This document shows positions 1 through 4,311 of a stretch of 6,825 nucleotides of DNA, piece after piece (the first letter of the stretch is position 1; every line of letters starts with the position of its first letter). The stretch comes from Elusimicrobia bacterium CG06_land_8_20_14_3_00_38_11 (GTDB lineage: Bacteria > Elusimicrobiota > UBA8919), in NCBI GenBank assembly GCA_002780205.1, contig PEVQ01000047.1:1-6825 (forward strand), read 5' to 3'. The notes under the pieces were generated by a model. It was not told the origin of the DNA and made no database searches. It saw only the letters and a program-made list of their open reading frames with translations. A program made the position numbers and the translations under genes.

Positions 1-1548
1 AAATATCCTCTGAAAAATTTTGATTTTGTATCGCTGCCGAAATATTTTGTTCAATTCACTTATGCGCAGATGGCAATACAGATAGGGATGATGATTCCGC
101 TTTCGGCGGTATATTTTAAGATGTTTCCGGTTTCGGGCATATACGCAAATTACATAGCGATACCTTTAATCGGCTACATCGTCCAGTTGGGATTGATTGC
201 GGATTTGTTTGAACTTCTGTTTTCATCAATAGGTCTAGCGACACTCGGATTGAAAATTGCTTTTCTTATCAACTCGGCGAATTATATTTTCTCAAAATTT
301 TTTTTAGATATGGCACATTTTTTTGCGATAAGGTTTCCCTACCCCTTTGTAGAAACGCCGACAGCAACCGAGATGGTTTTGTATTATACCGCCATTATGG
401 TATTTATTCTCTATAAACCGATTTTTTATCTTTTGGAGGGTTTTTATTATCAGGTGCGGGATATTTTTTCCGTTCCGGAAGTGAGAAAAAAAATTATCTA
501 CGGCGCCGTACCGGGTTTCGTTATTGTTCTCACGCTGTATTTTTCTTTTATTCCGCAAAAACCAAACTTAAAGGTTGTCTTTCTTGATGCCGGCTTCGGT
601 TCTTCGGTTATTATTCAGACGCCGAAGGGAAAAAATATTCTTATTGATGGCGGCAGCGGCGGCGGATGGAACTTCGGCACCTCAACAATTCTTCCCGTTT
701 TTTCCAAATATAAAATTATGAAAATTGACCGGCTTGTTCTTACCTCGCCTGAAACCGGAAATATAGGCGGTCTTCCGTCGGTGATGGAAAAAAAGCCGGT
801 TGACGAGGTGTGGGACGTTTTTGACCCGAAAAAGTTCTCGCTTGATATGACCTACAACCAGTTTTTAACCAATCTCGGCGATTGGAAATTGTCGCTTACG
901 CCTTACGATAACAGAGCGTCTCAGATGTACTCCGACTATTACGAATTCTTAAAAGCGATTGAAAATAATGCGAATAAGGACCTTCCCAAAAAACATTACA
1001 GAGCGAAAGCGGGAGATATAATATATGAGGAAAAAGGTCTGAAACTTTCCGTTTTGTGGCCTCCCGCCGAGGGATTTCAGCCGGGCGAGGACATTTTGGA
1101 CAATAATTCTGTCGTGCTAAAACTTGTCTATGGAAAGGTCTCGTTTCTTTTTACATCAAATATAAAGCGGGATGCAGAGTGGGCGCTGATTGACAAATCG
1201 TCCGGCACAGTAAAGTCAACAGTTCTTTTGGCTCCATCGCACGGACATAAATATGCTTCAACAAATGAGTTTATCCGCGCGGTCTCGCCGGAGGCCGTTA
1301 TTATTCAGTTCGGCTACTTAAAAGGCAGAAGTTTTTATGAATCCGACTTAGTGCCAGCACTTGAAAGATATGCCGTTTGCGTTTCAAGCACGCAAAGTTG
1401 CCGGACCGATACATCAGGGAGCGTTGAAATTATTTCAGACGGTGAAAAATATAATTTATCAACAAAGTTAGGCAGAACCGGTTTCGGTATTTCTTCCGCG
1501 CAAGGCGAGGCCGGTGCCGGCGAGAGTTTGAATATAGGAATACAGTAG
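1..1548 (+). CDS. comEC: ComEC/Rec2 DNA-uptake channel protein, C-terminal part (5' end outside window)
   Basis: The frame is open from base 1, so the gene begins upstream; 515 residues are visible. Residues 1 to about 185 are hydrophobic and resemble the end of the ComEC competence domain: a run like AQMAIQIGMMIPLSAVYF, then several membrane helices, the last near 165-183. A metallo-beta-lactamase-like domain follows (about 190-485), recognisable from FLDAGFGSS, NILIDGG, IGGL, NNSVVLKL and RTDTSGSVEI in the usual order. In the family, ComEC carries incoming single-stranded DNA across the inner membrane, and the soluble domain is thought to trim one strand. Here the HxHxDH site reads SPETGN (residues 248-253), the usual LLTGD reads LFTSN, and the usual PHHGS reads PSHGH, so the domain is probably not catalytic. 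The gene ends at TAG 1546-1548, three bases before repeat E1. The family call is firm; loss of activity is inferred. Confidence 0.92.
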   Translation, partial: KYPLKNFDFVSLPKYFVQFTYAQMAIQIGMMIPLSAVYFKMFPVSGIYANYIAIPLIGYIVQLGLIADLFELLFSSIGLATLGLKIAFLINSANYIFSKFFLDMAHFFAIRFPYPFVETPTATEMVLYYTAIMVFILYKPIFYLLEGFYYQVRDIFSVPEVRKKIIYGAVPGFVIVLTLYFSFIPQKPNLKVVFLDAGFGSSVIIQTPKGKNILIDGGSGGGWNFGTSTILPVFSKYKIMKIDRLVLTSPETGNIGGLPSVMEKKPVDEVWDVFDPKKFSLDMTYNQFLTNLGDWKLSLTPYDNRASQMYSDYYEFLKAIENNANKDLPKKHYRAKAGDIIYEEKGLKLSVLWPPAEGFQPGEDILDNNSVVLKLVYGKVSFLFTSNIKRDAEWALIDKSSGTVKSTVLLAPSHGHKYASTNEFIRAVSPEAVIIQFGYLKGRSFYESDLVPALERYAVCVSSTQSCRTDTSGSVEIISDGEKYNLSTKLGRTGFGISSAQGEAGAGESLNIGIQ

Positions 1549-1668
1549 AGGCAATTAAAAATGCAAAATGTAAAATGAAAAATGTAGGTGAAAAGATTCA
1601 ACAATAATTTTATCCACAATTTTTAATTTTTACTAACAAGAGCGGAATATACTTTACATGGAAGATGG

Positions 1669-1724
1669 TGTCATGCTGAACTTGATTCAGCATCTATAGA
1701 CCCTGAAACGAGTTCAGGGTGACA
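1669..1724. repeat. Cloverleaf-like REP-type core of E1
   Basis: The core starts TGTCA and ends TGACA, which can pair. Between them are two perfect hairpins: ATGCTGAA/TTCAGCAT (1673-1680 with 1686-1693, loop of 5) and CCCTGAA/TTCAGGG (1701-1707 with 1713-1719, loop of 5). The layout would fold into a three-way junction on either strand. From memory, the TGTCATGCTGAAC type of sequence recurs between genes in many unrelated bacterial genomes. No coding potential is apparent. Confidence 0.7.
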
Positions 1725-1731
1725 GACGAAG

Positions 1732-1751
1732 TACTTTACGGATGTAAAGTA
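1732..1751. repeat. Short perfect hairpin in the right arm of E1
   Basis: TACTTTAC (1732-1739) and GTAAAGTA (1744-1751) are perfect inverted copies around GGAT. The same TACTTTACAT word occurs in the left arm of E1 (from 1650) and in E3 (from 6782), so this looks like an arm that duplicated on itself. It is not followed by a run of T and is not a typical terminator. Confidence 0.6.
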
Positions 1752-1796
1752 TTTTATGCTCCCCTTAGTAATTGATAATTTTTAATTGATGTTATT

Positions 1797-1955
1797 ATGG
1801 ATATTGATGTCAGTGAGTTTGAAAAATTAGAAAAAGAGGATGCTATTATTGTTGACGCTCAACGAAAAACAAAAGTTTTGCCGTCGGAAATCGGTTCCTG
1901 GGAGTACTGCAATTTGAAGTGGCTTTTTGAACGGCAATTAAAAATTAAAAGTTAA
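1797..1955 (+). pseudogene. N-terminal fragment of a split Cas4-like PD-(D/E)XK protein
   Basis: A 52-codon frame from ATG 1797 to TAA 1953-1955. Residues 29-45 read PSEIGSWEYCNLKWLFE, which matches the start of Cas4-like proteins, where a seed such as PSEIGxYxYCPRxW supplies the first of four iron-sulfur cysteines (Cys38 here). After residue 46 the frame runs into repeat E2, whose sequence encodes the last six residues (QLKIKS) and the stop. The rest of the protein lies in another frame from 2039. No Shine-Dalgarno is visible; the upstream bases come from the right end of E1. It could still be translated as a separate peptide and pair with the downstream piece, but a gene cut by an insertion is the simpler reading. 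Confidence 0.65.
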
Positions 1956-2030
1956 AAATGAAAAATTAGGGAATTTTTTATTAAAATCTTTTACATAAAT
2001 TTTTAATTTTGCATTTTACATTTTTAATTG
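1935..2030. repeat. AT-rich repeat E2 lying inside the Cas4-like gene
   Basis: A 96-bp unit starting CAATTAAAAAT and ending ATTTTTAATTG, the same terminal inverted repeat as E1. Positions 1933-2010 match 6678-6755 (E3) at 75 of 78 bases. It lacks the inner arms and core seen in E1 and E3, and carries seven extra bases at 2011-2017 relative to E3, so it is a short form of the family. It separates a fragment with the first Cas4-type cysteine from the rest of the protein. A 96-bp insert alone would keep the frame, yet the two halves differ in frame, so the true footprint must be longer or shorter (for example 95, 98 or 107 bp), or small changes followed. Confidence 0.75.
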
Positions 2031-2038
2031 ATTTTATT

Positions 2039-2635
2039 ATGAGAGAATTTTTTCTTGAATATAAATTAGTAATACTTACTGTCTCGGCAATTTTATTCGC
2101 TTTGATTTTTATTGATGTTGTTTTTCGGTCGGCAAAACATAAAATCAAAAAGAAAAAGGACTTTTACAAAAAAAATTACGGAGATGGTGTTGTAATTTAT
2201 GCCGGAAGCGCGGGCGGACTTCTTTCTTATCAAATTGATGATACCGTAGGTTTAATAGGCAAGCCCGACCTTGTGATGCAGGATAAAAAAACAAAAGAGG
2301 TTTTTGTTGTTGACCTGAAAAGCGGAAAGGCGCCGTTAGAGATGGAAAAATATCACGCCTTTCAACTTGCGGCATATTTTTTGATGGTAGAAAAGAATTT
2401 TTCCTTGCCCGTAAAAAGAGGAATTATAAGATACCTTGATGACGGTAACAAGGAAAACTCGGTTGAAAATTCCGATGAATTAAAAAATGAACTTTTTGAG
2501 CAGGTCAGGGCCATCGCAGATGCCAAGAAAAAAATTTCCAAAAACGAAGTTCCTCAACTTGTAAGAAATCATAATGTGCGGCACAGATGCGAGGTATGTG
2601 AATTCCGTTTAGAGTGCCCGCAGGTATTGGTATGA
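2039..2635 (+). CDS. Membrane-anchored Cas4-like PD-(D/E)XK nuclease, C-terminal part of a split gene
   Basis: 198 residues from ATG 2039; an upstream TTG at 2009 lies within repeat E2 and is less likely. Residues 9-29 form one membrane helix, followed by the basic stretch KHKIKKKK, which places the rest in the cytoplasm by the positive-inside rule. The nuclease core follows: GLIGKPDL (Asp77), VVDLKSG (Asp92, Lys94) and QLAAY (Gln109, Tyr113), then three cysteines, CEVC at 184-187 and Cys193, typical of the Cas4 iron-sulfur end. The family's first cysteine is absent here but present in the fragment at 1797. A helix between the first cysteine and the nuclease core recalls a solitary, non-CRISPR Cas4-like family; that parallel is from memory. 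No cas1, cas2 or CRISPR array is nearby. The stop overlaps the next gene's start (ATGA), suggesting coupled translation. DNA substrate and role are unknown. Confidence 0.82.
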   Translation: MREFFLEYKLVILTVSAILFALIFIDVVFRSAKHKIKKKKDFYKKNYGDGVVIYAGSAGGLLSYQIDDTVGLIGKPDLVMQDKKTKEVFVVDLKSGKAPLEMEKYHAFQLAAYFLMVEKNFSLPVKRGIIRYLDDGNKENSVENSDELKNELFEQVRAIADAKKKISKNEVPQLVRNHNVRHRCEVCEFRLECPQVLV

Positions 2636-3705
2636 AAAAATCAGGGTGTAGGGTAAAGGGTGCAGGGTGTAGAATAAAGTCATTTGTTATTGCCTGTATA
2701 TTTTTTACTATTGCCTATACCCTATACCCTATACCCTGTCTTTACTGCTGGATTCACAATACTCACAGGGAGATTGTGTCTGCTGCGGCAAGAAACAGAT
2801 ATTTACCGGAAAAGTTCGGCGATTTTCTTATTCAAAATGAATTTAAGTTGCAAGAGGGCAGCATTTATCCCGACATTTATGACGGTCCTGAAATCCGCGC
2901 CCATGATTCAGAGGTATACCAGTATATGACTCTAAAAATAATTGATGAACTTCTAACTCCCGAGAGAAAAGTTGACGAAAAATTTTTTCTGGATTTGGGA
3001 AGAATAAGCCATTATATCGCCGATGGAAATCAACCGTTGCATTGCGACCAGAGGCAGTATGAAGATACTTTTCATCAAAGGTATGAAGATAACGCGGCAG
3101 ACCTTCATATAAAATATATCCCTCGGAGGCCGAATTATATTTCGGATATTTCAGCAATGTTCACCGCCGATGCAAAATACGGATATGACCACTATTCCGA
3201 GATAGCGGATGCGTATATCGGCGTGACCGGTAATCAGATAAAAAAAGTTGAAAAATTAACGAAAAATCAGATAATAAATGCCTATAATGAGACGGTGGAT
3301 GTTTGGTACACTATATGGCGGGAAAAAATTTTTCTGATGTTGAAAACGAGACAAAAAACCCCTGCCGATTACCTGACTTTAAGCAACGAGTTAATGAAAG
3401 ACGACCTTTTGGACAGGGCGGTTGACAACTTGAATTACGGAATGAAGGTTTTTCCGAATGAAGTAAAACTTTACAGCCGTCTGGCGGATATTTGGAATAA
3501 AACAGGTGAGCCGAAAAAAGAAGCGGGAATATTAAAAAAATGCGTTAAGACAAATCCGCAGTCAATTGATATAAGACGCCGCTTGGCTTTAATATATGAA
3601 AAACTTGACAAAAAAAATGATGCCGTAAAAGAGTGGGAAAAACTTATGGGCAGTAAGTATAACGCAGAGGCAAAAAAGAAAGTAGAATTGTTGGAAAAAA
3701 AATAA
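2632..3705 (+). CDS. Exported zinc-dependent phospholipase C / S1-P1 nuclease-fold protein with C-terminal TPR repeats
   Basis: 357 residues from ATG 2632, chosen because it gives a signal peptide and overlaps the previous stop (ATGA); CAGG sits seven bases upstream. Residues 1-39 look like an export signal, with cleavage expected just before Trp40. The likely zinc ligands follow the family order: Trp40, His45, Asp81, His91, then His127-x3-Asp131-x5-His137, and His148-x3-Glu152. The last spacings match those of Bacillus cereus phospholipase C, where the mature N-terminal Trp binds zinc. Family members hydrolyse phosphodiester bonds in lipids or single-stranded nucleic acid; sequence alone does not choose between them. 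From about residue 246 to the end are roughly three TPR-like helical pairs (for example LYSRLADIWNKTGEPKKEAG), suggesting a protein partner. The signal-peptide DNA is an inverted GGGTNNA repeat. The protein is probably periplasmic. Confidence 0.85.
   Translation: MKKSGCRVKGAGCRIKSFVIACIFFTIAYTLYPIPCLYCWIHNTHREIVSAAARNRYLPEKFGDFLIQNEFKLQEGSIYPDIYDGPEIRAHDSEVYQYMTLKIIDELLTPERKVDEKFFLDLGRISHYIADGNQPLHCDQRQYEDTFHQRYEDNAADLHIKYIPRRPNYISDISAMFTADAKYGYDHYSEIADAYIGVTGNQIKKVEKLTKNQIINAYNETVDVWYTIWREKIFLMLKTRQKTPADYLTLSNELMKDDLLDRAVDNLNYGMKVFPNEVKLYSRLADIWNKTGEPKKEAGILKKCVKTNPQSIDIRRRLALIYEKLDKKNDAVKEWEKLMGSKYNAEAKKKVELLEKK
2644..2736. repeat. Inverted GGGTNNA heptamer repeat inside the signal-peptide codons
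   Basis: The left arm, 2644-2671, is four 7-base units in a row: GGGTGTA, GGGTAAA, GGGTGCA, GGGTGTA. The right arm, 2716-2736, is three perfect copies of TATACCC, the reverse complement of GGGTATA. The arms face each other across about 44 bases and could form a long stem. Both arms are translated: the left gives the basic stretch CRVKGAGCRIK, the right gives IAYTLYPIP. The unit resembles telomere repeats, but lies within a bacterial gene. Confidence 0.8.
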
Positions 3706-3719
3706 ACCGCGCAGACACA

Positions 3720-3745
3720 GTTAAAATGAGTAGTTAAAATAAGTA
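3720..3745. repeat. Tandem 13-bp duplication in front of the RAYT element
   Basis: GTTAAAATGAGTA (3720-3732) is followed directly by GTTAAAATAAGTA (3733-3745), one mismatch in 13. The second copy runs into the GTAG that opens the left palindrome at 3743, so it may mark a target or an earlier insertion at the same site. Confidence 0.6.
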
Positions 3746-3763
3746 GACCACACTTAAGTGTGC
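3743..3763. repeat. Left RAYT-flanking palindrome with GTAG head
   Basis: GTAG (3743-3746) is followed after two bases by the perfect 14-bp palindrome CACACTTAAGTGTG (3749-3762). It ends three bases before the transposase ATG at 3766, exactly where a ribosome would bind. The same core is present at 4262-4275 beyond the gene. Confidence 0.85.
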
Positions 3764-3765
3764 TT

Positions 3766-4248
3766 ATGGCTAAAATTAAACGCTATCAAAAAGAAAATTA
3801 CGTTTATTATGTTACATCAGTAACCAAATATCGTAGACCGATATTTAGAGACACTATATATGCAAGACATCTATTAGGTTGTATTGCTTATTTTCATTTT
3901 ACGCTTGATTTCAAACTTTTAGGCTATGTTATAATGCCAGACCATTTTCATCTACTTATTCAAGCCAGTAAAAATTGTATTTCAAGAATAATGAAATTGA
4001 TAAAAGGGAACTTTGCTCGTCGGTACAATGAACTGTTGGAACAAAAAGGTAGTATTTGGCAACGCAGATTTTACGACAACGTGTTAAGAGACAAAAAACA
4101 AATTCAAAAAAAACTTATTTATATGCACCGTAATCCACTTGTAAAAGGACTTGTAGATAATCCTGGTGATTATGAGTTTTCAAGTTATCAGCAATACAAC
4201 AAAGGTGCAAGAAAGTATTTTCAAATACCAATAGACCCTATTTTGTGA
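3766..4248 (+). CDS. REP-associated tyrosine transposase (RAYT, IS200-like Y1 HUH family)
   Basis: 160 residues from ATG 3766. A GTG at 3760 would add two residues but lies inside the palindrome; neither start has a clear Shine-Dalgarno. Family signatures are complete: an N-terminal strand with YYVTSVTKYRRPIF, the HUH metal-binding pair His60-Phe-His62 in PDHFHLL, GSIWQRRFYDNVLRD at about 96-110, the likely nucleophile Tyr119 in YMHRNPLVKG, and a closing YEFSSYQQY. Length is normal for the family, so it appears intact. Such enzymes cut and rejoin single-stranded DNA at REP hairpins through a 5'-phosphotyrosine link, and are generally domesticated or only weakly mobile. Flanking GTAG palindromes are the likely substrate. 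A stem directly before the start codon could limit translation (inference). Confidence 0.92.
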   Translation: MAKIKRYQKENYVYYVTSVTKYRRPIFRDTIYARHLLGCIAYFHFTLDFKLLGYVIMPDHFHLLIQASKNCISRIMKLIKGNFARRYNELLEQKGSIWQRRFYDNVLRDKKQIQKKLIYMHRNPLVKGLVDNPGDYEFSSYQQYNKGARKYFQIPIDPIL

Positions 4249-4255
4249 AATTTCC

Positions 4256-4281
4256 GTAGCGCACACTTAAGTGTGCGCTAC
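4256..4281. repeat. Right RAYT-flanking palindrome, 26 bp perfect
   Basis: The 26 bases are a perfect palindrome that begins GTAG and ends CTAC, so GTAG heads the hairpin on both strands. The central CACACTTAAGTGTG is identical to the left copy. It starts seven bases after the transposase stop and could also act as a weak RNA hairpin, but no T-run follows, so it is not a standard terminator. Confidence 0.88.
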
Positions 4282-4294
4282 TATTAAAATATTG

Positions 4295-4300
4295 AAAGGA
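4295..4300 (+). promoter_or_regulatory. Probable ribosome binding site for the helicase gene
   Basis: AAAGGA ends 11 bases before ATG 4312. A second purine run, GAAGGA at 4305-4310, is only one base from the ATG and too close to serve it. A TTG at 4303 is in the same frame and would add three residues, but sits just two bases from AAAGGA. ATG 4312 is therefore preferred. Confidence 0.5.
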
Positions 4301-4311
4301 TATTGAAGGAT

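Larger units (their letters stand above)
1552..1788. repeat. Composite nested palindromic repeat E1 (MITE-like)
   Basis: The unit begins CAATTAAAAAT and ends ATTTTTAATTG, an 11-bp perfect terminal inverted repeat. Inside this AT-rich shell is a second inverted pair, 1630-1660 and 1741-1771, matching at 24 of 31 positions by hand count. Inside that is a GC-richer core at 1669-1724. The unit fills almost the whole gap between the comEC stop and the small reading frame at 1797 and contains no credible gene. The right inner arm, read on the minus strand, matches E3 positions 6762-6792 at 30 of 31 bases, so the arms belong to a dispersed family. There is no transposase inside; movement would need enzymes from elsewhere. 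Whether the ends lie exactly at the CAATT and AATTG bases or a few bases further out is uncertain. Confidence 0.75.
3743..4281 (+). mobile_element. RAYT/REP-like unit: tyrosine transposase gene between two GTAG-headed palindromes
   Basis: The unit consists of one transposase gene bounded by related palindromes at 3743-3763 and 4256-4281, which match at 19 of 21 bases over their shared length. This is the layout of REP-associated tyrosine transposases and their repeats. It fills the gap between the phospholipase-like gene and the helicase gene and interrupts neither. The gene inside looks lower in G+C and uses more AT-ending codons than its neighbours, by eye, which would fit separate ancestry. 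The exact ends are inferred from the palindromes; no target duplication is expected for this enzyme class and none is evident. Confidence 0.75.

Noticed and set aside
304..558. Minus-strand frame within comEC, and similar minus-strand frames at 2145-2375, 2843-3157, 4797-5048, 5308-5604 and 5948-6136
   Set aside because: Each lies opposite a gene with clear family motifs and shows no domain of its own.
1335..1619. Minus-strand frame of 94 codons across the comEC end
   Set aside because: It is mostly antisense to a well-supported comEC frame, and its start side lies in the E1 repeat; the translation shows no recognisable domain.
1552..2030. Possible CRISPR array beside a Cas4-like gene
   Set aside because: The repeats are AT-rich palindromic elements of unequal length, without regular direct repeats and spacers, and no cas1, cas2 or effector gene is present.
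2009..2038. TTG 2009 as the start of the Cas4-like C-terminal part
   Set aside because: The added residues would be encoded by repeat E2; ATG 2039 begins the non-repeat sequence.
2644..2736. GGGTGTA/GGGTATA units as telomere sequence
   Set aside because: The units are few, imperfect on the left, inverted, and lie inside an open reading frame of a bacterial gene.
2684..2929. 81-codon frame starting MLLPVYFLLLP
   Set aside because: It is an out-of-frame reading of the phospholipase-like gene; its hydrophobic start comes from the TATACCC repeat.
4256..4281. Right palindrome as an intrinsic transcription terminator
   Set aside because: No run of T follows the stem, and the sequence is shared with the left end of the RAYT unit, so it is better explained as an element boundary.
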